This document shows positions 44,266 to 56,569 of a stretch of 64,000 nucleotides of DNA, piece by piece. The notes under the pieces are model-generated. The model was given only the letters and a program-made list of their open reading frames with translations. It did no database searches and was not told where the DNA came from. This DNA comes from Tetracentron sinense (lineage: Eukaryota; Streptophyta; Magnoliopsida; Trochodendrales; Trochodendraceae): NCBI GenBank assembly GCA_015143295.1, contig CM026556.1:15748547-15812546 (forward strand). Reading direction: 5' to 3'. Numbering within the stretch: position 1 is the first letter of the stretch; every line of letters starts with the position of its first letter. The translations under genes and the position numbers were made by a program.

Positions 44266-45702
44266 TGTTTTTGCAGAGAGCTCAGTAAGGGTGTTATGGT
44301 CTTTTGGTCGGTTCACTCTTACCTTAAGAGTTTAACCCGAGCCTTTAGGGCATCATTCGACACTTAGAGAGTTTGAGAGAATAGGAGAAAGGGGAGAAGG
44401 CGATTCCAACCTAGGGTTTCCATTTTGGAGAGAAATCAAAGGGTTTTGAGACCCTAGATCACTTCAAGCTCGGCTCTTCTCCAAGATCTCGGCTCAAGCA
44501 CTCGTGGAGAGCGTTCTCCAAGCTAGGGCAGCAACTCACAGTTGTTTTGGAAAGGGGATTTCTTCCTCACTTGATCAAGGTCGGTACTTCTTACTACCCT
44601 CCTAGTTATAGTTCCTCTTTTCCCCTCTATTTCTTTTGATTTTCCTTTATTTACACTTGTGCTATGAGATGGATGGTTATGAATGGTGAATGGTGAATGG
44701 TGAATGGTGAATGGAGATGGAATGGGCGATTGGATGCCAGTGGTTGTGTTGTGATGATTAAAATGGGGAGGGCATTGTTCCAATAATGAACATACAGGCA
44801 TGATCTGAGTAAAAACCCATCTAGAAAAGCATGTTGTAGGGTAAATGAATAATGAACACACCATGTTTGATGAAATGCCAAGGTGAAGAAAGTGAGTTGT
44901 AAATTAGGAAATGCATGCCTAATAAATTATGGATATTGCTAGGGCCTATGATAGTGTGTTTTTCTTGCTTTCCCTAAATGATGTGAATGTTACATTGCTC
45001 AATCATTGATGTTATATGTGTTGTGAAATTACCCAAATGTCATATTTAAATTTAAATGCAAGTATGTTCACGGTTCCCACGAGCACGGCATGCATGACAT
45101 GAATTATCGAGGTTTTCAAGAACATGGTTAGAGGTGGGACATATCCTACGATATGTTTTACCTCGCTTTTCACAAGAAGACAAGAACCAACATTCCACGA
45201 GGGGTCTCCCCTCACTCACAAGTGCATATCATGAAGAAGGGCCTCCCTTCCCTCGCAAGTACATGCATATCATGAAGAAGGGTCTCCCTTCCCTCTCAAG
45301 TGCATTGCATAAAGAAGGGTCTCCCTTCCCTCTCAAGGCATCTCACAAGCGCATCTCACAAGGGTATCTCACAAGTTACATGATCACAAGCAAGCACGCA
45401 TGACATGCATGACATGACATGACATGACATGACATACAAGAATCAAGCAAGATTGACAAGACGAGTTTTCAAGCATGAAAAGGGTACTTTAAGTCAAGTC
45501 AAGCGCACGGTGTTTTCAAGGGTTTATCAGCTTTCATGAATGCAACATGATGAATTATATTGCTTTACTTCCCTGTATGATATGAATTGTATCCGTCTAA
45601 CATATATGAATTGTTTCCTGCTTTATGTATGCTATCCATATGCTATGACTGTTGGTTAGTGCTTAGTACCCGTTGAGTATTCCATGCTCAGCCGTACTTC
45701 TT

Positions 45703-45822
45703 ATGTCGGCAGGTTCTGAGGGAGCTGCTGCTCCATTTGATGTTTGTGCTCCTGGTCCATGGGTGGAGGAGGAGTACGTCGAGGAGCCTTTGGAGGAACC
45801 TCCTGTAGGGGGTTACCATTAG
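45703..45822 (+). CDS. LTR micro-ORF (A4 copy)
   Basis: 39 residues, MSAGSEGAAAPF..., PWVEEEYVEE, ending VGGYH, open throughout. Eleven bases follow the stem-loop. Confidence 0.5.
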   Translation: MSAGSEGAAAPFDVCAPGPWVEEEYVEEPLEEPPVGGYH

Positions 45823-46122
45823 GTGGTTGTAGATTCTGAGTGGATTAGCTGTGGGTGAGATGAGAGATTTTATCCATGTATTTTGGCGGGTCTGTCTGCA
45901 CTTTCTTTTGGATTCCTTTTGTGAAAAACTTGGATTCGTATATACATAAAGGTTTGTTTAGACTTCTGCTGTGCTATGTTAGAGTATGTTTCCGCTGTTT
46001 ATATCCTCTATTGTATATGCTCTGTGGGTTTTTGCAGGTTGGTTTGTCAAGCAAGTCATGTAAGCCATGATTAGTCGTCCAAAGTTCACTCTAACTCCTA
46101 GGGTGGGTTTTGGGTCGCGACA

Positions 46123-48002
46123 GCTTCACTGTTGGGCTTCGGTGCGTTCTTATGCAGCATAAGCAGGTGGTTGCCTATGTTTCTCACCAGTTAAAGGAGC
46201 ATGAGTAGAACTACCCCATACACGACTTAGAACTTGCAGCCGTCATCTTTGCACTGAAGATTTAGCATCACTACCTCTATGGGGAAGAGTTTGTTGTGTT
46301 TACAGATCACAAGAGCTTGAAGTATCTCTTCTTGAAGAAAGAACTGAATATGAGGCAACGTCAATGGATGGAGTTCATGAAGGACTATGATTGTTCCATT
46401 CAGTACCATCTGGGTAAGGCGAATGTAGTAGTCGATGCACTTAGTAAGAAGCCTTACGGGGTTATGGCTCATTTGAGGGTACAAGAGTTAATATTATTGA
46501 ATAATATGTGTAACCTAGACACTACTCTCAGGCATGCTACCTACGGGCCGATGATGTCAAACATCTCAGTTAGGCCGTATATCTTGAACCAGATTAAGGA
46601 GTTGCAAAATTCGGAAACTGAGTTGCTTGCTTACCGAGATAAGTCAATTAGTAGTGGCGGTCAAGAGTTTGCTTTGAATGGTGATTGTGCCATCACGTTC
46701 AAAGGCAAGTTATGCGTTCCTGCCGGCATAGCATTGAGGAGTGAGATCTTGGACAAAGCTCATCAATCCAAGTACACGGTGCATCAAGGAGGTACTAAGA
46801 TGTGCTAGAATCTCAAGAGGCACTACTGGTGGCGAAACATAAAGAGGGAAGTCACCGAGTATGTTTCTAGATATTTGGTGTGCTAGCAGGTGAAGGCCGA
46901 GCATCAGAGGCCAGTAGGTCTTTTACAGTCCCTCCCTACTCCGGAATGGAAATGGGAGAATATCTCGATGGATTTCATTGTGGGCTTGCTGCAGACAGCG
47001 AAGGGCTCCGATGCTATTTGGGTGATAGTAGACAGATTGACAAAGTCTGCACACTTTGTTTCGTATCGGACTACTTTTAGTTCGAATCAGTTGGTAGCCT
47101 TGTATGGCAAGGAGGTGGTTCATCTGAATGGTGTGCCGGTTTCTATTGTGTCTGATCGAGACCCTAGGTTCACTTTCAGGTTCTGGAAAACCTTTCAGAG
47201 TGCTATGGGTTCTTGTTTAGATTTCAGCACCGCCTTTCATCCTCAAACCGATGGGCAGACTGAACGGGTGAATCAGGTTGTGGAGGATAACTTTCAGGGA
47301 AGTTGGGAGGAACACTTGTCATTGGTTGAGTTTGCTTACAACAACAGTTAACCAGGCAAGCATCCAAATGGTGCCTTTCAAAGCTCTGTATGGTTAGAGT
47401 TGTAGATCACCTCTATATTGGGATGAAGTTGGTGAGAGAAAAGTTCTTGGTCCTGAATTGATCGAGCTGACCGTAGAAAGGGTCAAGGTAATCAGGGAGT
47501 GATTGAAAACTGCTTAGGATAGGCAGAAGAGCTATGCGGACACTCGCCGTAGAGATTTGGAATTTCAAGTTTGGAATTTCAAGTTAGGGATCGGGTCTTT
47601 GTGAAGATTTCATTGAGCCGGGGAATCATGCAATTTGGGAAGAAAGGGAAGCTCAGCCCTAGATACATGGGGCCATTTGAGATCATCACTAGGGTTGGTG
47701 AGGTTGCTTATAGGGTAGCCCTACCACCTCACATGGCAGCGGTCCATAACATATTTCATGTTTCCATGCTTAAGAAATACATTCCGGATCCATCTCACGT
47801 CATTGCTCTTGATCCTATGGAGATTCGAGAGGATCTCACTTCGGTTGAGCAACCAGTTCAGATCTTGGATCGTTGAGATCAAGTCTTGCGCACCAAGACT
47901 ATCCCGTTAGTCCTTATGAAGTGGCAGCATCATTCTAAGGAAGAGGCTACATGAGAGCGAGAAGCTGAAGTGAAGGAAAAGTACCCTCACTTGTTTATAT
48001 AG
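46123..48002 (+). pseudogene. pol: D pol part 2: RNase H end, integrase, chromodomain-like tail
   Basis: Resumes as [24 protein letters not shown] (RNase H Asp kept), integrase zinc finger, [21 protein letters not shown] and [12 protein letters not shown]. Eight residues after VVED (MLRACMLD in A2) are missing. A 14-bp tandem duplication near 47556-47583 (TTGGAATTTCAAGT twice) shifts the frame. Stops: near 46207, 46263, 46806, 46883, 47349, 47393, 47502, 47516, 47874 and 47953. The tail ends KEKYPHLFI with TAG at 48000-48002. Confidence 0.87.
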
Positions 48003-48077
48003 TTTCTATGTTGGATTTCTGTATTTTGTTTTTGTTGTGCTATTTTGTGTCATTCTAATTTTGAGGATGAAATTCTT

Positions 48078-48092
48078 GTAAAGGGGGAGGGA
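48078..48092 (+). other. Polypurine tract (D)
   Basis: GTAAAGGGGGAGGGA directly before TGTAGAACCCC. Confidence 0.85.
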
Positions 48093-50019
48093 TGTAGAAC
48101 CCCAAATCTTCGTTTCACTAAGTAGTGAATAGTGTGTGAATAGTGCTCAAGTGTGGTGTTATACACTAATGGGCCTTATGCTAATATACGTGTTTGGATT
48201 TATGGCATGCATATTTCATAGGTCTACATATCCTTAAGAAATGAGTTTAAAGCATAAAAGGTGTTGGAAATGGGATTGGAGAAGATCCAAGTATTGAAAA
48301 TAGGGTTTTGGAGCAAAACAAGGGATCACTGATCGCTCGGTGCTAACCACCGATCGACCGGTCTTATACCGATTGCTCGGTGATAACCTTCGATCGACCG
48401 GTCGGTAGCTATTGATTGGTTAACTAATTTGTATGGGAAAAAATTTCAGAGAAGGTGTTTTCAACCGATTGCTCAGTTGAAACCACCGATCACTCGATCT
48501 GTACCACTGATCGATCGGTTGTATGCAGATTTTCATCATTAAAGGGTTTTGAGTCTTTAGCCACTACCCCTTTGCCTATATAAGGCTGGGTTCATGCCTT
48601 AGGGTTTCATAAACCCTTTGTGCACTATTTTGAGAGAGATTTGAGAGGAGAAGAAGGAGAGAAGCTAGGTGTTGCTCAAACTTGAAGGGAGATGAAGATC
48701 CTTCCTTCCTTTGGTGTTTCTCAACAAAGAACTCGAGATTTTCACGTCTTCCAAGCTTCTGGAATCAAAGTCACCGATTTCATCAAGGTAGATACACTCT
48801 ACTACCAATCTTGTGATACTACTAATTACCATATGTTATTCTTCTCATTCTATACTACAAGCCTTGCTTTGTTATGGTGTGGGATGTTATTTGTATACTA
48901 GGATGTAAGCTACCACTATTATGCACTCCTCTAAGGGTTTTTTTGGGTGTTAAAGCATGTTATCATTCTCATATGCTCATATGTTCACATGTCTCGCATG
49001 AACCGAGGTTTTTCCATGGATTTCTCAAAGTTACGAAAAGGATTTTGAACGAATGACTTATATGAATGATTCTAAGCAACTCTATGATATCTCTATGATC
49101 GGTTCACAAGCTCAAAAGGATCATGATACACTCACAAGGACTCTATGATAATGTCAAAGATCCTCTCACAAGCTCAAAAGGATCATGATACACTCACAAG
49201 GACTCTATGATAATGTCAAAGATCCTCTCACAAGCTCTAAGGATCACAAATACAAATGCTCTAAGATCTCTATGGTATTGGCTCTAAGGTTATGCTCTAT
49301 GGTATCGCTCTATGCCTCTACGGATCATAAATGAATCTAAGGAACTCTATGAACTCTAAAAACTCACAAGGCTATGATTATCGCATGACTCACACGGTTT
49401 TGGTTTCGGATTTCATCATATGTGCTATTTCATGATTTCTACACTTCGATATGTTTTACGGATTTCATTCTCCATGATTCGCATGCTCCATGCTATTATT
49501 GCTTTATTGTTAGTAGTATGTATACGCTGAGTATTCCACGCTCAGCCGATATTTGTTATCATCAGCAGGTGCTCGGGTTTCATTCGACTTATGTGGTACG
49601 GAGCCTTGGGTAGAGGAAGAGTACTTCGACCTGGAGCCTTCTATGGATCACTATTAGGACGACGACTCATTAGATAGGCGTCATGACTTTGACTTTTTTT
49701 GATCGACTTAGAAAGAATATGATATTTTGTTAAGTGACAGTGGGACTTGTCCACTCCACCCTTTTTGATAGTTACATACGTGTATCTTTTGTTGGTTCAT
49801 ACTTGGACCGAGTAATAGGAGTGTTTAGTTATACATTTGGCTTCCACTATGTTAGTTATTTCTTTTGCTTCCACTATACATTGTAAATCGTTTCCGCTAT
49901 GCATGTCTGTGTATTTTGCCAGGTTTCTATGCGTGCTTTATGTATCATATGGGAGGTATGATACGGCGGTCACGAGTCAAAGTATCCCTAACTCTTAGGG
50001 GGTATTTTGGGTCACGACA
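48093..50019 (+). repeat. D 3' LTR (family D)
   Basis: 1927 bp, collinear with the 5' LTR apart from small changes: a duplicated CTCACAAGCTCAAAAGGATC segment near 49160 and a shorter segment near 48920. Palindromes are at 48325-48535 and TATATAAG at 48577. The acidic frame 49562-49702 has TAG at 49655 where the 5' LTR has CAG. Stem-loop GCTGAG/CTCAGC near 49530 is intact. Confidence 0.92.
49562..49702 (+). pseudogene. LTR acidic frame (D 3' LTR), broken
   Basis: Reads SAGARVSF..., PWVEEEYFD, then TAG at 49655-49657, then DDDSLDRRHDFDFF and TGA. Compare 39739-39879. Confidence 0.4.
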
Positions 50020-51340
50020 GGGCAGTCACGTTCAAGGGTAGACTTTGTGTCCCGGCCGATGTAGATCTCCGGAGAGAAATTTTGGATGAGGCTCACCGGT
50101 CCAAGTATGCCTTTCACCCTGGGTGTACCAAAATGTATAGAAACTTGAAGGGGCACTTTTGGTGGCAGAACATGAAGAGAGAAGTAGTCGAGTACGTGTC
50201 CCGATGCTTGGTGTGTCAGTAAGTGAAGGCAGAACACATGAGGCTCGCAGGACTTTTACAGTCCCTCCCTATTCCCAAGTGGAAATGGGAACACATCTCC
50301 ATGGATTTCATTGTGGGGTTGCCAAAGAGGGTTAGAAACACTGATGCTATATGGGTTGTAGTTGATAGACTCACAAATTCTGCTCATTTCCTTCCCTATC
50401 GGACTACTTTCAACTCAAATTAGTTGGTTGTATTGTGTATCAAAGAGATAGTCCGGTTACACGGGGTGCCAGTGAGCATTGTCTCAGACCGGGATCTAAG
50501 GTTTACTTCCAGGTTCTGGAAGAGCTACCAGAGTGCGATGGGTTCCCGTTTGAACTTTAGCACTGCCTTTCATCCACAAATGGATGGGCAAATAGAACGG
50601 GTGAACCAAATCATCGAGGACATGCTCCGAGCATGTATGCTAGACTTCAAGGGAAGGTGGGAAGACCACTTTTCATTAGTGGAGTTTGCCTAAAATAAAA
50701 TTTATCAAGCGAGCATCCAAATGGCGCCTTTTGAGGCTTTGTACAGGAGAAGTTGTAGATCCCCGTTGTATTGGTATAAAGTTGGGGAAAGAAAGGTTTT
50801 GGGCCCAAAGTTGATTGAGCAGACCGCAGATAGGGTCAAACGTATCCGAGAAAGATTGAAGACCGCATAGGATTGACAGAAGAGCTACTTCGACAACTGA
50901 ATGAGAGATCTCGAATTTCGTGTTGGCGACTTGGTTTTTGTCAAGATTTCGCCAACCAAAGGTGTTATGAGATTCGGGAAGAGAGGCAAGCTTAGCCCGA
51001 GATATGTGGGTCCATTCAAGATCATCACTAGAGTCAGTGAGGTGGCTTACCGTGTTGCCTTACCCGCTCATATAGCGGTGGTCCACAATGTATTCCATGT
51101 CTCTATGCTCCGGAAGTATGTCCTGGACCCATCCCATGACATCGAGCTTGACCCAGTGGAAATCAGGGAGAACCTCACATTTGTGGAGAAACCAGTTCAG
51201 ATTTTGGATCGAAAAGATCAAGGGCTTCTCAACAAGACTATCCCGTTGGTGCTCGTACAATGGCAACATCATACTCGAGAAGAGGCCACTTAGGAGCGTG
51301 AGGCCAAAGTCAAAGAAAAGTACCTAGAATTGTTTGCAAA
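50020..51340 (+). pseudogene. pol: C pol part 3: integrase and chromodomain-like tail
   Basis: [24 protein letters not shown], zinc finger CLVC (TAA replaces the next Gln), [35 protein letters not shown] (the glutamate is kept), [14 protein letters not shown], then [12 protein letters not shown] and [11 protein letters not shown] with TAG replacing Trp. Stops also near 50421, 50691, 50868, 50874 and 50898. The natural end is not clear. Confidence 0.86.
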
Positions 51341-51437
51341 GGGTATTATGTATTTCCATGTAAATTTTTTTTTGTTGTTCCATACATATATGTATCGTCT
51401 AAATTTCGAGGATGAAATTTTTGTAAGGGCGGGCGAA

Positions 51438-53794
51438 TGTAGCGCCCCAGAACTTTTTGTACCTAATGAATAGTGTTCTCGTAGCCAATTGGACATTCAC
51501 ATAGTCTAATTAATAAATAAAGAAGAATTTAAAAATTCTAAAACGTTAAAAATATTTCCCTTCGAATGACGAATCCAACGCAAGTTGAATAGTCAAAATC
51601 AGACGAACGAGTCAAAAGATATGACCGAAATACCAAAATAGGGTAAAATAGCGAAAATCTGTACAGCATCGATCGCTAGAGATCGATGGGTCCAAACTAG
51701 CGATCGCTCGGTCCACAACCGAGATCGGTATCTATCGACCAATCCAAAATTTTGTATGGAGAAAAATTTCAGAGAGGGTGTTTTCAACCGATCACCGGTC
51801 AAAAACACCGATCACTCAGTAGGAGACCGATCGCTCGGTCTTTCACGTTTTGCAGAAATTTCATTAAGGGCTATTTCGTCTTTTGGGCATTCCACCCTTG
51901 CCTATAAGGGCTTGCTCGAGCCATAAGAGTTCATAAACCCTAAGGCATCATATTTGAAAGAGAGTGAGAGAGGAGAAAGGGTTTTTTCTCCTAGGGTTTC
52001 AACTTAAGAGAATCAAGGGTTTGAAAACCCTAGATCATCACAAAGCTTGGATTTCTTCAAGCCCAAGCCTCAAGCCTGTGTGGAGCCCTTTTCAAGCTAG
52101 GGCAGCGTCTTCCACGACATTCTCAAGGGTTTTCCTCTTCTTCTTTTCAAGGTTAGTATACCCTACTAACTACCTTGGTAATAACCTAGTTTTTGTGAAT
52201 ATGGTGTATTGATTCTCCCTTATTTCCCCCTTTTTGATTTTAAATGCTTAACTTCTCAAGATTTAACAAGATAAAGAATGAGTGTGGGAATGTACGAATG
52301 AATGGTGGATGTTGAGGTGATTGGATGCCATGTTGTTTGATGAATGTGTGTTGGAAAAATGGAGGATGGGCATTTCAAGCATAAGGAACACACTTTATGT
52401 GGTTTGATGAAATAAATGCACTAAGAAGTTGAAATGAAATGCCTATGAATGGGTTGCGCGCCATGTGTTTGGTAAAAGAACTAAATGAGAATGAAACGGA
52501 TTTAATGAAGAATATGAAAGTATGATCTATGTAGTTTTCTTAAAATGGTAAATTATCCAATGTTATACATGCTAGTCTAAATTCTCATATGATTATGTTA
52601 AGAATTGAAATGCTATGCTCATGTGATCCTCCCATCCAAGCATGTCATCATGTTTAATAAAATTGTTACACACACACACACATGCATGCATGAATCGGTT
52701 TTTCTAAAAGTATATGTACACAAGAAACAACAAGAACAAGAATTGTGATTCACAATACGATTGATAAAGCCGGACGTCGGGCCGGTCAAGGGTAAGGCAT
52801 ATCACAAGATATGCTAAACTTGGCTCACAAGTTAAACAAGCATGAAAGTCAAGGGTAGGGCATATCGCAAGATATGTCATGCCTGGCTCACAAGAAAACA
52901 AGACAAGGAGATTGGCGTACCTTTTCCATATATATCTATTTCACTGAAGGGAATTTACATTCCCGGCTCACAAGTCACCTCAAGGGCACTAACCTCTGGC
53001 TCACAAGTATACAAGTCAAGAACAAGCAAGACATGTGATTCCAAACAAGACAAGATACGCATGCATGATTTTCACAAGCAAGACTAAGACAAGAAACAGG
53101 TTTTTAAATATGACAAGAAAGTTTTGGAAAAACACAAAAGACTATTTTCAAGAACAAGTCTAGGTTTCCAAACATGAGTTTTACCGGATTTTTTACATTC
53201 ATGCACGCATGTCAAAATTATTATATTGCTTTATTTTCAATGCTATAAATGTCATATGTTGCTAGTGTTGCTCAAAATTGATTATTGTATATTATGGTTC
53301 ATTGTTGTTGTGTAAGTGTTATTGCTATTGTTAGCTAGTAGCTTATGCTCGTTGAGTATTTCATACTTAGTCGTACTTTTATGTCAGGAGGTACCGAGGA
53401 AGCCCTCAACCCTGAGCCTTGGGTTGAGGAAGAATATGTTGAGGAGAGGGAGCCTCCTATCCCGATGCGATCGCAGGAGGATAGGGACCGCGACGTCTGG
53501 CCTTACCTAGATTACTGTTGAGCATAGTGGGCTCAACATTTCTTTTGTATTTTTATAGGTGGGCCTATCCACCTTTACTCTGATTATGTTATGTATATTT
53601 TTACTTGGAATACAGACTGTATATAGAAAGAAAAAAGTTGGTTAACGCTTCCGCACTCATGTTTGGCTTCCGTGCTCTGATTATCATTGTTATTGTATCA
53701 TGTTAGCCTTGTTTATTACAGGATGGTTTGGCAGGAATGAATAGTCACCTCTAAAGTATCCCTTAACTCCTAGGGAGTATTTTGGGGCACGACA
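51438..53794 (+). repeat. C 3' LTR (family C)
   Basis: 2357 bp following the degraded polypurine tract GTAAGGGCGGGCGAA. Box 51575-51626, palindromes 51665-51845, hairpin/CTCACAAG array 52780-53010, stem-loop near 53350 and micro-ORF 53381-53521. Confidence 0.93.
53381..53521 (+). CDS. LTR micro-ORF, 46 residues (C 3' LTR)
   Basis: MSGGTEEALNPE, PWVEEEYVEE, tail DRDVWPYLDYC, TGA. Same length as the 5' LTR copy and open despite a heavily mutated element. Confidence 0.5.
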   Translation: MSGGTEEALNPEPWVEEEYVEEREPPIPMRSQEDRDRDVWPYLDYC

Positions 53795-54042
53795 CTCCAA
53801 CAATCTTCTTCTCTTTGTTTCTTCAATACCAAGTAAAGATTCAAAGCTTTACGGGGATAGCGAAGAACAAGGATCGAGCTTTGAGTATTTCTTCGCGAAA
53901 TCTCTACAAAGAGTTCTAACGGTTCAAGTTGTTTTGCGCTTCACTGGTGAACATCATTCACCAAGATAATTATCTAAACATGTGGTTATTATTATTATTT
54001 TTCTACGGTGTAAAGATCTTCGAGATCCAGCTTTTCACATAA

Positions 54043-54889
54043 ATTTTTTTATCTGGATTCCCTTCAGATCTATCTCTGGAAGGGATTTTAGAGTTCTTCT
54101 TTCCCCCACTGTGATAGTTAGCATCCTGTCTATTGGGAGAGTTAAAGATGCTACAAGACTGGCCAAAACATCGGCTTGATTGTTGAGTCCTCTATGGACA
54201 TGGAAGAGACTACTTCTTGGAATTTGAGTAAGTAGTTGGTTCACTCTCTTCTAATAAGGAAGGAGGCATACTCTACGCACGGAATATTATTCTCGAATTT
54301 GTTTGATTCTATAAGGCTTCTTAAGGCTCTATCAAAGTACATATCCCAGCTTGGTTTGACCCATACCTGTATAACTTTTTCATCAGGGAAGTTGGTGACC
54401 AAAGACGAGCTTGCGAGAATCAGATATGTTGCAAAGAAGTCAGTAAAAGCTTGTCATTGACTTTTGGGGCACGAATTCAATTTCGAATTCGGACAGGAGT
54501 ACCACCCATTTTTTCGTTCTTCCCGAGAGAGTGGGGCGAGACATTATGTATTTGAGATGATCAACTCTGGATATCAGTTTCACCATATGTTCGAGCATAT
54601 AATGCCTTAATTTTTTCAAAACGAAGATGAGGGTCAGACAGACTTTCTCTATTGGCGAATATCTGCATTTTGCTCCAACTAGAGTCCTGCTTAGATAGTA
54701 TAGGGCATTTTCCTTTCCTTGGTCATTATACTGAGCAAAGAGAGCTCTGAGAGATCCTTCAAGCGCTCCTATATAGAGGATAATTGGCTTTCATCTAGTA
54801 GGACCCATGAGGACTGGAGGGTTAGTGACATAGATTTTGATGCTATCGAGGGCAACTTAACAAGCCTTATCCCACTGGAATGGTATTCA
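54043..54889 (-). pseudogene. T RNase H and second RNase H-like region, degenerate
   Basis: Minus strand from 54889: PFQWDKACQEAF..., then ALFAQYNDQGKENALYYLSRTLVGAKCRYSPIEKVCLTLIFVLKKLRHYM, the RNase H of a Tat-type pol. Further on, LFHVHRGLNNQADVLASLVASL...ERRTLKSLPE (54244-54035) matches the end of the additional RNase H-like domain that characterises Tat elements. Several stops and frameshifts. Confidence 0.75.
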
Positions 54890-55604
54890 TGTAGAACCCC
54901 GGAAATTCAAGTTCACTATACTATGAATAGTGCCAATGAAAGGTGCCCTTGTATGGTATGTGTGAAGGCCTAAGGCCTCCCATTGTGTTCTTGATATTAT
55001 GATTAGTCAATTGAGGGTTTTAGGTACATGGTTTGAGTCGTAAAAAGAGAGTGTAAAGATACTCTAAGTAAGTGAAATCAAGGGTACAAATACCCTAAGT
55101 GTTTCAATGGGTTGTTGGTGAATAGTGCTAGTGCATGAGGCATAGAGAGGCCGGAGCCTCTCATGCATGTCGGTGTGAATTTAATGATCATTGAGGTGCG
55201 TTAAACACTTATGGAGAATGATTTATGAGGTGTGAGTAGGGTGTTGGACACAAGGGAAAAAGAGTGTGAAAACACTCGAGGTATTCTAGGTGTTGAAAAG
55301 GTATGTTTCTGCATTTACCTCAACTTTGAATGGCTCTAGTTTAGTCATAGTTGCTTAGAATTGAGTGATTACTAAATTTTTGGAAAGGTATTAGAACCCT
55401 CTTCAAGGTTCATGTTGATCACTTTCCATGATTTTGAGTCGGGGTTGAGTCAAAAGTAGGATTTCCAAAATCGGGTCTGCTGCAAATTTGGGCTGTCGCA
55501 ACCCATTGCAGACCAGTCAGCTTTAGGATAATTTTTGTCCATGAATAAAGAAGAATTAGAATTTTTTTCAAAACATGAAAGTTGTTCCTCTTCAAAAGAC
55601 AAAT

Positions 55605-55656
55605 CCAACGCAAGTTGAATCGTCAAAATCGGAGTACCGAGTCAAAAGTTATGGCC
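55605..55656 (+). promoter_or_regulatory. Conserved 52-bp LTR box (family E copy)
   Basis: CCAACGCAAGTTGAATCGTC...AAAAGTTATGGCC. Here it is about 715 bp from the LTR start, further in than in A and C, but again directly before the palindromes. Confidence 0.58.
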
Positions 55657-56154
55657 AAAATACTGAAGTACGTTCTGCAGCACCAGTCAAGACCGAGAGA
55701 TCGGTCCACTACCGGTAGATCGGTCATAAGCACCGATCGATCGGTCCACTACCAGTAGATCGGTCATCTATTGGTCCTACGCGATTTTCAGAAATATTTT
55801 TAGGGGTTTTTTGGTTTTTTGGTCTTTTGGCCACTCCACCCTTATTTTTAATGGTTGGCTCGAGCCAAGGGTGTTCATGTCACGCCCCAAAATACCCCCT
55901 AGGAGTTAAGGGATACTTTAGAGGTGACTACGTGTACCTGTCAAACCATCCTGTAATGCAAGAGGCTAAACATAAGATAATACAATGATAATCAGAGCGC
56001 GGAAACTAAACATAAGTGCGGAAGCATAAGCCAACTTTTTCTTTTCTATAATTCCAAATAGTATTCCAAGTTAACATATACCAAATACAATCAAAGTAAA
56101 GGTGGACATGCCCACCTATCAAAATACAAAAAGGAACTCTCTAACCCTCTCCTC

Positions 56155-56295
56155 TCAACAGTAGTCGAGGTATGGCCACTTATCCAAATCCCTATCCTCC
56201 TGAGACTGCCATGGGATAGGTGGCTCCCTCTCCTCTACATACTCCTCCTCGACCCAAGGCTCGGGGTTGAGGACATCCACAGTACCTGCCGACAT
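56155..56295 (-). CDS. LTR micro-ORF, 46 residues (family F)
   Basis: MSAGTVDVLNPE, PWVEEEYVEE, tail DKWPYLDYC, TGA. Protein closely matches C although many third codon positions differ. Starts after a GCTGAG/CTCAGC stem-loop. Confidence 0.52.
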   Translation of the reverse strand: MSAGTVDVLNPEPWVEEEYVEEREPPIPWQSQEDRDLDKWPYLDYC

Positions 56296-56569
56296 AAAAG
56301 TACGGCTGAGCATGGAATACTCAGCGAGTACAAACTACTAGCTAACCATAACAATAGCGAAAGCATAACAACAGTGAGCAATACAAGATATTAATTTAAA
56401 GCAATAGTGAAAGCATACGATACATAGCCATATCTTGACATGCGTGCATGAATGCAAAAACCTCGGTAAAACTCATGTCTCGGAAACCTTTTTCGTGTCT
56501 CGGTCAAATCATGTATGTGTGTCGTGTCTTGTCTTGTATTTCATGCTTTGATTTGTTCTTGACTTGTAT

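Larger units (their letters stand above)
43387..46122 (+). mobile_element. Solo LTR A4 (family A)
   Basis: 2736 bp from TGTAGAGCCCC to GGTCGCGACA, flanked by GCTTC (43382-43386 and 46123-46127). Contains the 52-bp box (43524-43575), ACGT-rich units (43660-43810), 17 units of the 26-bp repeat (43830-44265), the CTAGGGTTT/ACCCTAG stem, hairpin/octamer array (45180-45375), a GACAT microsatellite near 45405 and an intact micro-ORF. Confidence 0.95.
38271..50019 (+). mobile_element. Element D: full-length chromovirus-like retrotransposon hosting A4
   Basis: LTRs TGTAGAACCCC...TCGACA/CACGACA at 38271-40196 and 48093-50019, with GGTCA (38266-38270) before and GGGCA (50020-50024) after, one mismatch. 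Internal gag, gag-pro gap and pol are of the same type as A and C but clearly diverged. Solo LTR A4 cuts RNase H. The leader 40213-40593 has no gene. Confidence 0.92.
19206..53794 (+). mobile_element. Element C: full-length chromovirus-like retrotransposon hosting A3/A2 and D/A4
   Basis: LTRs TGTAGCGCCCC...GCGACA/GCACGACA at 19206-21727 and 51438-53794 are flanked by identical CTCCA (19201-19205 and 53795-53799). gag, the gag-pro gap and pol lie between, but pol is cut twice: at 24254 by solo LTR A3 and at 38270 by D. Joined, pol runs protease to chromodomain-like tail in the same order as A1. The leader 21744-22048 has no gene. Many CAG-to-TAG-type stops show it is dead and older than A2. 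Confidence 0.92.
17989..54037 (+). mobile_element. Segment X: LTR-like insertion in T, itself split by element C
   Basis: The left part is 17989-19205 and the right part 53800-54037, about 1.45 kb together without C. It begins TGCCTAGAAAAG and ends GCTTTTCA, flanked by CATTA (17984-17988) and CATAA (54038-54042), a probable 5-bp target duplication with one mismatch. The right part shows no protease, RT or integrase; the left part is AT-rich, non-coding, and has TATATATA at 19011-19018. A decayed solo LTR, perhaps copia-like, is the simplest reading; orientation is inferred from the TATA box. Confidence 0.4.
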
